64,000 bases of DNA, from contig CAVPVQ010000022.1 in assembly GCA_963709185.1 (NCBI GenBank), forward strand, positions 620,001 to 684,000, given 5' to 3'. Positions 35,943-44,134 of this stretch are shown piece by piece (within the stretch, counting starts at the first letter, position 1; every line of letters starts with the position of its first letter). The DNA comes from Roseiarcus sp963709185. Its GTDB lineage: Bacteria > Pseudomonadota > Alphaproteobacteria > Rhizobiales > Beijerinckiaceae. The position numbers were made by a program, and so were the translations under genes. The notes below the pieces were generated by a model, which saw only the letters and a program-made list of their open reading frames with translations, did no database searches and was not told where the DNA came from.

Positions 35943-37349
35943 CAGGGATCGGTCGCGTTCATGCGCCGTCGGAGGCACAGGCGCCACGAGCCGCGGTCGG
36001 TCTCCAGCGCGGCGCCGATCTCGAGCGCCATCGGCTCGCCATAGCCGGGGACGACAATCTGCATGCCGATCGGCAACCCGTCGGCGGTCGCGCCCATCGG
36101 CAGCGACAGCGCGGCCAGATCGAGGTAGTTGACGAACCGCGTGAACCCGCCGGGCGAGGCGTCTTCGTCGTGATCGGCGAGCGTCGGGGCGGGAAACGGC
36201 GTCGTCGGAGTGAGGATCGCGTCGAATCGCTCGAACAGCAGCGCCATTTCGCGCTTGCGGTCTTCGCGGTCCTCCAGAAGGCTCATCAGGCGATGCGCTG
36301 GCACGGCGCGGCCGGCAAGGATGCGGTTGCGCACCGGCGCGCCCAGCAGGCTCGGATCGGCTTCGGCGAGGTGGCCGTAGTGGCGATAGGCCTCGATCGC
36401 CATCAGATCGCCGCAGGGCGCGGAGAGATCGCGCAACGCCCACGGCAGCGACATTTCAATCTCCAGCGCGCCCAGCGCTTTCAGGCGTTCGCGGGTTCGC
36501 GCAAGCACCTTCGCGGTGTCGGCGTGAAGGTCAACGCCGGGGTCGGCGATCACCGCGATGCGCCGCCCGGCGATTCCGCCCGCCGTGGCCGTAGGCCAGC
36601 GCGTCGAGGCGCGGCGTCCAGCCGGGCCGGCGTCCATCTTGCGGCGGCGCGAGGACGCTGAGCAACGCGGCCGCGTCGGCGACGCTGTTGGTCAGCGGCC
36701 CGAGCGAGTCGAGCATCGGAGCGAGCGGCATGACGCCGCTCTTGTCGATGAGGCCGAACGTCGTCTTGAGGCCGACCACGCCGCAAAATGACGCGGGAAG
36801 ACGCACCGAGCCGCCGGTGTCGGAGCCGAGCGCCGCGACGCAGAGCCCCGCCGCCACCGCCACTCCCGAACCGCTCGACGAACCGCCGGGAACGCGCGGC
36901 TGATTCATGTCGCGCGGATTGCGCGGCGTGCCGATTGTCTCGTTGGTGCCCCAGCCGCCGAACGCATATTCGACCGTATGCGTCTTGCCGACAATGATGG
37001 CGCCCGCCGCGCGCAAGCGCTCCACGGCCGGCGCGTCTCGCGTCGCCGCCGCGGCGGCGGCGCGCGTGAGCGATCCGGCCCGCGTCGGCAGATCTGCGAC
37101 GTCAATGAGGTCTTTGATCCCGATCGGCGCGCCGGCGAGCGGTCCGAGTCTGACGCCGATCTTGCGCAACGCATCGATGTGACGTGCGTCGGCAAGAACC
37201 CGCTCGGGCTGGAGCGCGACGAAGGCGTGCAATTCGCCATTGTGGCGCTCGATCCGCGCGAGTGTGAGCTTGGCGATGTCCTGCGCGCTCAACGCGCCGC
37301 TGGCCAGCGCGGTCCTGACATCGGCCAGCGTCGTGAGTTCTTCGTGCAT
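35942..37349 (-). CDS. Amidase-signature family hydrolase, frameshifted
   Basis: ATG 37349 has GAGGGG upstream. The first half shows the Ser-Ser-Lys amidase core: GIKDLIDVADLPTRAGSL with the catalytic lysine, GGSSSGSGVAVAAGL, and SDTGGSVRLPASFCGVVGLK with the nucleophile. The second half begins GGIAGRRIAVIADPGVD in another frame and carries the C-terminal region with ILTPTTPFPAPTLADHDEDA and MQIVVPGYGEPMALEIGAA. One extra base near 36577-36586 explains the break; repair gives about 468 residues. It hydrolyses an amide of unknown identity. GatA is unlikely because no GatBC is adjacent. Confidence 0.87.
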
Positions 37350-37424
37350 GCCAGCCCCTCGCGCGAGGGCGCGAAAGTCGCCGATCGGCGCCGCTGAGGC
37401 AAGGGCGGCGCGGCGAATCGCCAT

Positions 37425-37453
37425 AAAAAAGCCCTCCCCGAAGCGGGGAGGGC
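37425..37453 (-). terminator. Rho-independent terminator after the DUF2282 gene
   Basis: On the minus strand a perfect 10-bp GC stem (GCCCTCCCCG / CGGGGAGGGC) with a 3-base loop is followed by TTTTTTAT. It lies 23 bases past the stop of the DUF2282 gene and should end its transcript. Confidence 0.92.
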
Positions 37454-37475
37454 GACGAAAATCGGTCGAGGCGTC

Positions 37476-37763
37476 TCACATCTGGGTCAGCGAACCATGG
37501 CCCTTCGGCGTCATCATGGAATCGCAGGTGCCCTTTTTGACGTATTTCCAGGCGTGGGGGCTGTAGTCGACGGTCGACGTGCCCGCGCAGGAGGTGCCGG
37601 CGCCGGCCGCGCAATCGTTCTTGCCGGCGAGCGAGATGCCGTAGCACTTGTCGGCGCCGGGCTGAGCCGGCGCCGGGCCGGCTTTTGCGGCGGTCGCCAG
37701 CGCGAGAGCGGCGGCGAGCGATCCGGCGAGAGTCGCCGTGGTGAGTGCGGTCCTTGAGTTCAT
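37476..37763 (-). CDS. DUF2282 small exported protein (bufferin BufA1-like), orphan
   Basis: The 95-residue precursor has an export signal (MNSRTALTTATLAGSLAAAL) and the DUF2282 core: four cysteines at residues 40, 51, 59 and 80 in KCYGISLAGKNDCAAG, TSCAGTSTVDYSPHAWKYV and KKGTC. Proteins of this type are bufferins, ribosomal peptides whose cysteines are modified by an MNIO enzyme (DUF692) so that they bind copper or other metals. In characterised loci bufB and bufC lie next to bufA. Here no such gene is visible, so maturation would have to come from elsewhere. The gene stands alone, with GAGG before its ATG and a strong terminator. Confidence 0.85.
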   Translation of the reverse strand: MNSRTALTTATLAGSLAAALALATAAKAGPAPAQPGADKCYGISLAGKNDCAAGAGTSCAGTSTVDYSPHAWKYVKKGTCDSMMTPKGHGSLTQM

Positions 37764-38044
37764 GGAAAAGTCCTCACGAATGATCGAGATGGGAGCGCCA
37801 TATCATTCCCGCGCCCGCCAGGGCGTTTTTCGGCCCGGCGAAGATGGATACGCTGCGGACCCCGTGAAGATTACGCGTCGCCTCGGTCACGAAAACGTGA
37901 ACGTCGCGCCGCCGCCTCCCGCGGTCGCGCGACAGGGTCGGGCCGCGCTTGTCATTTTGCCTGCGTTGGGTTCATTTGGCCGGGCAAAATCAACGCGGTC
38001 AGTCGAATCCGGCGATTCGGCGCCGCCTTCGGAATGTCGAGCCC

Positions 38045-39373
38045 ATGCGTCTTTCCCGTTATTTCATGCCCATCGCGCGCGAAACGCCCAAGGAGGCGGA
38101 GATCGCCTCGCATCGGTTGATGCTGCGCGCCGGCATGATCCGTCAGGAATCGGCGGGCATCTATGCATGGCTGCCGCTCGGTCTGCGGGTGCTCGCCAAG
38201 ATCAGCGCGATCGTGCGCGAGGAGCAGAACCGTTCGGGCGCGATCGAATTGTTGATGCCGACCATCCAGTCGGCCGAACTCTGGCGCGAGTCCGGGCGCT
38301 ACGACGACTACGGCAAGGAAATGCTGCGCATCAAGGATCGGCACGAACGCGAATTGCTGTACGGGCCGACCAACGAGGAAATGATCACGGAAATTTTCCG
38401 CGCCTACGTGCGTTCGTACAAAGACTTGCCGCTGAACCTCTATCACCTCCAGTGGAAATTCCGCGACGAGGTGCGGCCGCGCTTCGGCGTGATGCGCTCG
38501 CGCGAATTCCTGATGAAGGACGCCTATTCCTTCGACCTCGACGCGATCGGGGCGCGTCGCTCCTACAACAAGATGTTCGTCGCTTATTTGCGCACATTCG
38601 CCCGCCTCAGCCTGACCGCCATTCCGATGGTCGCGGAAACCGGGCCGATCGGCGGCGATCTCAGCCATGAGTTCATCATCCTGGCCTCGACGGGGGAGAG
38701 CGAGGTCTTCTGCCACAAGGATTACCTGAGCTTCGCCACGCCGCCCGCGGATATCGATTTCGACGACGCCGGCGCGGTCCAGGCCGTGGTGAGCAAATGG
38801 ACGTCGCTTTACGCCGCCACGTCGGAGAAACACGACGCGGCGGCGTTCGGCGCGTTGGACCCGGCGTCGCAAGTCTCGGCGCGCGGCATCGAAGTCGGCC
38901 ATATTTTCCACTTCGGAACCAAATATTCGGCGCCGATGAAGGCCGTCGTCAACGGTCCCGACGGCAAGGAGCACGCGGTGCACATGGGCTCTTACGGCAT
39001 CGGCCCCAGCCGGCTCGCGGCCGCGCTGATCGAGGCCGGTCATGACGAGGCCGGCATCATCTGGCCCGAAGCGGCGGCGCCGTTCGCGGTGGGCCTCGCC
39101 AATCTCAAGGTCGGCGACGGCGCGACCGACGCCGCCTGCGCGCGCATATACAACGCGTTGACCGTGGCCGGCGTCGACGTGCTCTATGACGATCGGGACG
39201 AGCGCCCCGGCGCGAAATTCGCGACCATGGACCTGATCGGCCTGCCCAACCAGATCATCGTCGGCCCCAAGAGTCTTGGCGAGGGCAAGGTCGAGATCAA
39301 GAACCGCCGCAGCGGCGCGCGTGAACTCGTCAAGATCGACGACGCCATCGTGCAGATGGGCGGCGCCGCATGA
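38045..39373 (+). CDS. proS: Prolyl-tRNA synthetase (short bacterial form)
   Basis: The 442-residue class II synthetase charges tRNA-Pro. It starts MRLSRYFMPIARETPKEAEI. Motif 2 is FRDEVRPRFGVMRSREFLMK and motif 3 is GSYGIGPSRLAAALIE, with the TNEEMITEIF proline-binding region. The large editing insertion found in E. coli ProS is absent, as in other alphaproteobacteria, where editing relies on free-standing proteins. ATG 38045 is preceded by GAGCCC. Next on the strand is lolC, 49 bp away, an order widespread in this class. Confidence 0.97.
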   Translation: MRLSRYFMPIARETPKEAEIASHRLMLRAGMIRQESAGIYAWLPLGLRVLAKISAIVREEQNRSGAIELLMPTIQSAELWRESGRYDDYGKEMLRIKDRHERELLYGPTNEEMITEIFRAYVRSYKDLPLNLYHLQWKFRDEVRPRFGVMRSREFLMKDAYSFDLDAIGARRSYNKMFVAYLRTFARLSLTAIPMVAETGPIGGDLSHEFIILASTGESEVFCHKDYLSFATPPADIDFDDAGAVQAVVSKWTSLYAATSEKHDAAAFGALDPASQVSARGIEVGHIFHFGTKYSAPMKAVVNGPDGKEHAVHMGSYGIGPSRLAAALIEAGHDEAGIIWPEAAAPFAVGLANLKVGDGATDAACARIYNALTVAGVDVLYDDRDERPGAKFATMDLIGLPNQIIVGPKSLGEGKVEIKNRRSGARELVKIDDAIVQMGGAA

Positions 39374-39422
39374 GTCCTGCAACGGCGAAGTCGCCTGTCC
39401 CCGTCGCTGCATTCTCGTCGGC

Positions 39423-40716
39423 ATGACCAACGGCGCGCCTCGAATCGGCGCCAGCCCTCTCGGCGACCCGGCCATTCTCGGCTTTTGAATGGATGATCGC
39501 GCTGCGCTATCTGCGCGCCCGTCGCGCGCACGGCTCGATCTCGGTCATCGCCGGCTTTTCTTTCGCCGGCATCGTGCTCGGCGTCGCGGCGCTGATCGTG
39601 GTGATGTCGGTGATGAACGGCTTCCGCCACGATCTGCTCGACAAGATCATCGGCCTCAACGGCCATATGTTCCTGCAAGGGGCCGAGACGCCGCTGACCG
39701 ATTATGAGGCGGTGACCGACCGCGTCGCCAAGGTTCCCGGCGTGCGCTTCGCGCTGCCGCTGGTCGAAGGCCAGGCGCTCGCCTCATCCCCGTACAACTC
39801 GTCCTTCGCGCTGGTGCGCGGCATTCGCGAGGCCGATCTGAGGCGCCTGCCGGGCGTCGGCGCCAACATCAGACAGGGAACGCTGGACGGCTTCGACGAG
39901 GGACGCGGCGCGGTGGTCGGCGCAAGGCTCGCCGAACATCTGGGCCTGCGCGTCGGCGACAAGATCACATTGCTTGCGCCGGGAGGCGCGCAAACGCCGT
40001 TCGGGGTGACGCCGCGCCGCAAGGCCTATCCGGTCGCCGCGACATTCCAGGTCGGCATGTCGAACTTCGACAACACGTTCATCTTTCTGCCGCTGCCCGA
40101 AGCTCAGGCCTATTTCAACCAGGACGGACAGGCCAATGTGATCGAGGTCTACGTCGAGGATCCCGACCACATGGACGACGTGCGCGAACGGATCGAGCCG
40201 GCGTTGCAGCGCCCGATGATCTCGGTCGATTGGCGTGAACGCGACAAGACATTTTTCGATGCGCTCAACGTCGAGCGCAACGTGATGTTTTCGATCCTCA
40301 CGCTGATCGTGCTGGTCGCCGCGCTCAACATCATTTCCGGCCTCATCATGCTGGTGCAGGACAAGTCGCATGACATCGCGGTGCTGCGCACGATGGGCGC
40401 GACGAAGGGCGCGGTGATGCGCATATTTCTGATCACCGGCGCCACGATCGGCGTCGTCGGCACGACCGCCGGCCTCGCCCTCGGGCTGCTCGTGGCGCAC
40501 AACGTCGAGACGATCCGGCAGGGGTTGAACTGGTTGCTGGGGGCCAACCTGTTCCCCGCCGAACTGTATTTTCTGTCGCAACTGCCCTCGCGGGTCGAGG
40601 CGGGCGACGTCGTCGCCGTCGTCGCGATGGCGCTGGTCCTGTCGCTCGCGGCGACGATCTATCCATCGTGGCGCGCCGCGACGCTCGATCCCGTGGAAGC
40701 GCTTCGCTATGAATGA
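39423..40716 (+). CDS. lolC: Lipoprotein-releasing ABC transporter permease LolC/LolE, N-terminal frameshift
   Basis: The LolCDE complex extracts lipoproteins from the inner membrane for delivery to LolA. Family features are ALRYLRARRAHGSISVIAGF, VMSVMNGFRHDLLDKIIG, four membrane helices and the end RAATLDPVEALRYE. From ATG 39423 the chain reads MTNGAPRIGASPLGDPAILG but stops at the TTTT run 39483-39486. Removing one T joins it to FEWMIALRYLRARR, exactly the family start. So an inserted T is very likely, and the cell's gene is probably whole. The internal ATG 39493 would give a 407-residue protein missing the first 20-odd residues. Confidence 0.92.
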
Positions 40717-41404
40717 AACGGCGGACAAGCCCGTGCTGTGGCTGCATGAGGTGGAGCGTCGCTTCGGGCGCGGCGAGGCGATTGTGGAGGTGTTGCGCGG
40801 CGCCGAACTCGCGCTATGGCCGGGGCAGTCGGTCGCGCTGATCGCTCCGTCGGGCGCGGGCAAGTCGACGCTGCTTCATCTGGCCGGTTTGCTCGAATCG
40901 CCCGACGCCGGGGAAATCTATATCGGGGGCGCCGCGACCGCTGCGATGTCTGACGAGGCGCGCACCGCGTTGCGGCGCAACGAGATCGGCTTTGTCTATC
41001 AGTTCCACCATCTGCTGCCGGAGTTTTCGGCCGCTGAAAATCTCATTCTGCCCCAAATGATCCGCGGTCTGTCGCGCGCCAAGGCGGCGCAGCGTGCCAG
41101 CGAACTGCTCGCCTATCTCGGGCTCGCCGCCCGCCAGAGCCACCGCCCGGCGGAACTGTCGGGCGGCGAGCAACAAAGGGTGGCGATCGCCAGGGCCGTC
41201 GCCAACGGCCCACGCATTCTGTTGGCCGACGAGCCGACCGGCAATCTCGATCCGAAGACCGCGGATCATGTGTTCGGCACGCTCGCGGCGCTGGTGAAAG
41301 CCAGCGGCCTCGCCGCGCTGATCGCGACGCATAACCTCGATCTCGCCGCCCGCATGGACCGGCGCGTGACCTTGCAGGACGGGTTGGTCCGGGAGCTGGG
41401 GTGA
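40709..41404 (+). CDS. lolD: Lipoprotein-releasing ABC transporter ATPase LolD
   Basis: The 231-residue ABC ATPase starts 8 bp inside the end of lolC. It has Walker A APSGAGKST, the Q-loop FVYQFHHLLPEFSAAENL (characteristic of LolD), signature LSGGEQQRVAIARA, Walker B ILLADEPTGNLD and the H-loop ATHNLDLAARMD. It drives lipoprotein release with LolC. Confidence 0.95.
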   Translation: MNETADKPVLWLHEVERRFGRGEAIVEVLRGAELALWPGQSVALIAPSGAGKSTLLHLAGLLESPDAGEIYIGGAATAAMSDEARTALRRNEIGFVYQFHHLLPEFSAAENLILPQMIRGLSRAKAAQRASELLAYLGLAARQSHRPAELSGGEQQRVAIARAVANGPRILLADEPTGNLDPKTADHVFGTLAALVKASGLAALIATHNLDLAARMDRRVTLQDGLVRELG

Positions 41405-41432
41405 GCGGACGCGCTGCGACCCCGCGCCGGGG

Positions 41433-42041
41433 CTAGAGCTTGATGTTCTCGTCAAATGTGTCAACCGGGAAGGGACGGTTGAATTCGACGGCGATTCCGC
41501 CTTCGAAATGACGAACGATCTGCGCCGCGGTCTCGCCGACGACAACGGATGAGCCGATCGGCGGCTGGGCGGCCACGGCGACCGCGGCGCCGGAAACGGA
41601 AATATCGACCAGTTTGGCGAGATATTCGTGCCCGTCGGGCATTTTGAGCGTCACATGCGAATAGCGCGGCGTGATGCGCTCGTGCCGGCGATCCTCGGCC
41701 ATGCCGAGCGCCTGCCGGTTGGCGAGCCAGGTGAGCTGGTCGGCAAGCTTCTCGCGCTTGAGGACCGGCAATCTCATCTGGATTGCAAAGCCCTCGTCGA
41801 AATGACGCGCGATGGTTCCCTCGACCCGGCCGATCTGGGTCAAATAGGCGACGACCCGTTCGCCGATGCGGCCTTTGGCGAGGCCGGCGAAGGCGACCCC
41901 GCCCGGCGAAATATCAACCGTCCGGCAGGGATACTCGCGGCGATCTTCAAGCATGTAGCGGCCAGGCAGGACCACTTTGACGCGCTGATGGCGGCGGCGC
42001 TCCTGAATCTTCGCCTCGAGCAAAGGCATCGCGCTGGAGTT
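41433..42041 (-). CDS. Tandem PilZ-domain protein, probable c-di-GMP effector
   Basis: The 202-residue protein has two PilZ domains. The first carries RRRHQRVKVVLPGRYMLEDR and DISPGGVAF; the second carries EDRRHERITPR and DISVSGAAV. These match the RxxxR and D/NxSxxG c-di-GMP-binding motifs. GTG 42041 is preferred since AGGAAGG sits seven bases upstream; ATG 42080 and ATG 42029 are alternatives. It likely senses c-di-GMP in control of motility or surface polysaccharide. The adjacent same-strand gene encodes a PAS_5 protein. Confidence 0.85.
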   Translation of the reverse strand, partial: NSSAMPLLEAKIQERRRHQRVKVVLPGRYMLEDRREYPCRTVDISPGGVAFAGLAKGRIGERVVAYLTQIGRVEGTIARHFDEGFAIQMRLPVLKREKLADQLTWLANRQALGMAEDRRHERITPRYSHVTLKMPDGHEYLAKLVDISVSGAAVAVAAQPPIGSSVVVGETAAQIVRHFEGGIAVEFNRPFPVDTFDENIKL

Positions 42042-42160
42042 CACTTGCGCACCTTCCTGAACCGATCCAATGTCCCGCATAGCCCCACTTCGCCAAAAGA
42101 ACATATTGTCTTTTGGGTTAATGGCGGATTACCGCGAAGCATTTTGAGGCCAGTTCAGCG

Positions 42161-42874
42161 CTACCGGGGCGCATTGGTGAAGATAAAAAGATGGCCGCGG
42201 CGGTCGACTTCGGGGGCGCGGCTGAAACGGGCGCCGTCAACGCGCTCGCCGGGCGGCGACGGCGATCGTCCGCCGTTTGCTGATTCGGCCCTATCCAGCA
42301 CCCGCAACGAGAACAATCGCATCGGCGCGGCGGCCGCCAGGCCGATCCAACTGGGCAGAAACGCCGGCGAGCAAGCGCCCAGGACCCGCGAGTGCGTATC
42401 GCCGCGGTGGCGAAGGGGCAGCAGCAGAAGTTCGAGCTCGAGAGGCCGCAGCCCCTCGGGAGCGGCCGATACGCCGGCCACCACGGCGACCGCTTCGCTG
42501 GCGACCACCGACAGCATGGCGGCTATTTCGCTCTGGTCGGGCTCCTGCCACAGATCGAGGAACGCCGCGCCCCGCAACTCGCGCAGGAACAGGGCGTTGG
42601 TTCGCGCGCCGGCGATGCGCATCGGATAACGGCTTCGCGCGTCGACTTCGAGAACGAACGTGTCGGCCAGGACGCCGCGGATCGCGCCTGGATCGATCTG
42701 CGAGCGCTCGGGCGCGCTCCGCGCGCCGCGCAACAGATTCCAGTAGGAATGAAGTTCTTGACTTGCCGCAAGCTTCACCAGCGTCCCCGTGATGCCGACC
42801 CAAGGCGCGCTGTCCAGATTTGACACAGGGAAAGCGAAGCCCCGGCGGCCATCGCCGGATGAAGCAGGGCGCAT
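42161..42874 (-). CDS. PAS_5 domain protein
   Basis: The 237-residue protein contains the PAS_5 pattern: HSYWNLLRGARSAPERSQID, LADTFVLEVDARSRYPMRIA, NALFLRELRGAAFLDLWQEP and LGACSPAFLPSWIGL near the end of the domain. Such one-domain PAS proteins are abundant in rhizobia and lack an output domain; function is unknown. A longer variable C-terminus ends the protein. It is next to a PilZ protein, hinting at signalling. The start at 42874 is uncertain. Confidence 0.8.
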   Translation of the reverse strand: MRPASSGDGRRGFAFPVSNLDSAPWVGITGTLVKLAASQELHSYWNLLRGARSAPERSQIDPGAIRGVLADTFVLEVDARSRYPMRIAGARTNALFLRELRGAAFLDLWQEPDQSEIAAMLSVVASEAVAVVAGVSAAPEGLRPLELELLLLPLRHRGDTHSRVLGACSPAFLPSWIGLAAAAPMRLFSLRVLDRAESANGGRSPSPPGERVDGARFSRAPEVDRRGHLFIFTNAPR

Positions 42875-43165
42875 GCCAGCGCCGGCGCGGCGGTCCGGGC
42901 CGTCGTTAACTCGGTCGTGAGGAGCCCACCACCGAAATTAACAATGAACTAAGGATTGCGTTGTGCGGGCGCGTGCGATGCGCCACATTTGCGAGGTGGA
43001 AGTTGAAGCGACGCCGGCTCGCTTGCTGTGGCGAGAGCGGCGCGTTTCCTAAAGGTCGAACGTCTCGCGGGTTGCTGCCCCGTCTGAAACGGTCGATCGG
43101 TCAAATAGGGGTCGAGCGGCGTGCTCCCGCCGCGGATCTGGTGGCGATAAGGGTATATGGGAATG
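42875..43165 (+). ncRNA. Possible small RNA preceding an intrinsic terminator
   Basis: No gene is supported in this stretch, yet a strong terminator on the plus strand follows at 43166, while the only gene upstream (42161-42874) points the other way. A plus-strand non-coding transcript is therefore likely, perhaps starting near 42950. The region is rich in small dyads such as GGTCGAACG with ACGGTCGAT near 43062-43110. I could not match it to tmRNA, SRP RNA, RNase P or 6S RNA by eye. Limits are approximate. Confidence 0.35.
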
Positions 43166-43204
43166 GGGAGGGCCCTTGCTCCGGGCTCTCCCTTTCTCGT
43201 TTTG
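43166..43204 (+). terminator. Rho-independent terminator with no annotated upstream gene
   Basis: GGGAGGGCCC and GGGCTCTCCC (one G-U pair) form a 10-bp stem with a 7-base loop, followed by TTTCTCGTTTT. It points to a plus-strand transcript ending here, 109 bases before the rhomboid gene. Confidence 0.75.
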
Positions 43205-43312
43205 AGCGCCTGGAGGCGCGGCGGCCGCCGCGCGCGCTCCCTCATTTGTCGTCGCGCGGGCCGCCGCGCCGTGCTATCGCAGCCACCCCTTCAGCCGAGA
43301 TCTGGTTCTGCG

Positions 43313-44134
43313 ATGACGTCGGACGATTCAGCGCCGGGCGACCCAACGGGCGCGCCGAAAGCCAAGGAGCCGATCTTCGATGCGCCGCCCGTCGTCGTGA
43401 CGCTCGTGGTGGTTCTCCTCGTGATCTACGCGTTCGTCAGCTTGGTGTCCGCGCAGACGGAAAATGCGATTCTCAACCAGTTCGCGTTCATTCCGGGCAG
43501 GCTCACATTCGCGTTCTGGCCCGACTGGATTGGCGACCTGCGCGCGCGCGCCAATTTCGATCCGGAGGCGCTGCGGCAAGCCAGAATAGTGCGGCTAGGC
43601 CCGAAGGTTTGGACACTTCTGACCTATGCTTTCATCCACGGCTCCTGGATCCACGTCGGCCTGAACACGATCTGGATCATGGCGTTCGGGCCGCCGGTAG
43701 CCCGCCGCGTGGGAACCTCGCGGTTTCTCGCCTTGTTCGCGGCGACCGCGATCGGCGGCGCCCTTGTCCATTGGGCGTTCAACATGATGGACTTTACGCC
43801 GCTCGTCGGAGCTTCGGCCGCCGACTATGGACTTATGGCGGCCGCGGCTCGATTTATTTTCGAACCGGGCGGCCCGTTGGGCGGTGCGGACGGCTACTCG
43901 CGTTCGGCGCCGGTCGCCGACTACCGTGCGCCGGCTTCGCCGTTGCGGCGATTGTTGCGCGAGCGCAACGTCGCGATCTTCCTTGTCATTTCCCTGGCGA
44001 CAATTCTCGTGTTCGGTCCCGAGGCGCAAGCCTTTGGCCTGTCCGAAGCGCCGGTCGCCTGGCTCGCGCATCTCGGCGGCTTCGCCGTGGGATTTTTCCT
44101 GTTTCCGCTGTTCGATCGGCCCCTGCCTCGCTAG
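43313..44134 (+). CDS. Rhomboid family intramembrane serine protease
   Basis: The 273-residue protein has six or so membrane helices. The catalytic dyad is S168 in LVGASAADYGLMAAAARF and H253 in AHLGGFAVG; the helix-2 HGSWIHVGLNTIWIMAFG supplies the oxyanion asparagine N118. The serine motif reads GASA rather than GASG. The protein would cut single-pass membrane proteins within the bilayer. It converges on opgH, with the stops 3 bp apart or overlapping. Confidence 0.9.
   Translation: MTSDDSAPGDPTGAPKAKEPIFDAPPVVVTLVVVLLVIYAFVSLVSAQTENAILNQFAFIPGRLTFAFWPDWIGDLRARANFDPEALRQARIVRLGPKVWTLLTYAFIHGSWIHVGLNTIWIMAFGPPVARRVGTSRFLALFAATAIGGALVHWAFNMMDFTPLVGASAADYGLMAAAARFIFEPGGPLGGADGYSRSAPVADYRAPASPLRRLLRERNVAIFLVISLATILVFGPEAQAFGLSEAPVAWLAHLGGFAVGFFLFPLFDRPLPR

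Noticed and set aside
42880..43205. tmRNA or SRP RNA candidate
   Set aside because: The diagnostic segments (tRNA-like ends, GGAAGCAG-type loop) are not present.
42949..43245. 98-codon minus-strand frame over the terminator region
   Set aside because: It runs through an intrinsic terminator and has no ribosome site or family match.
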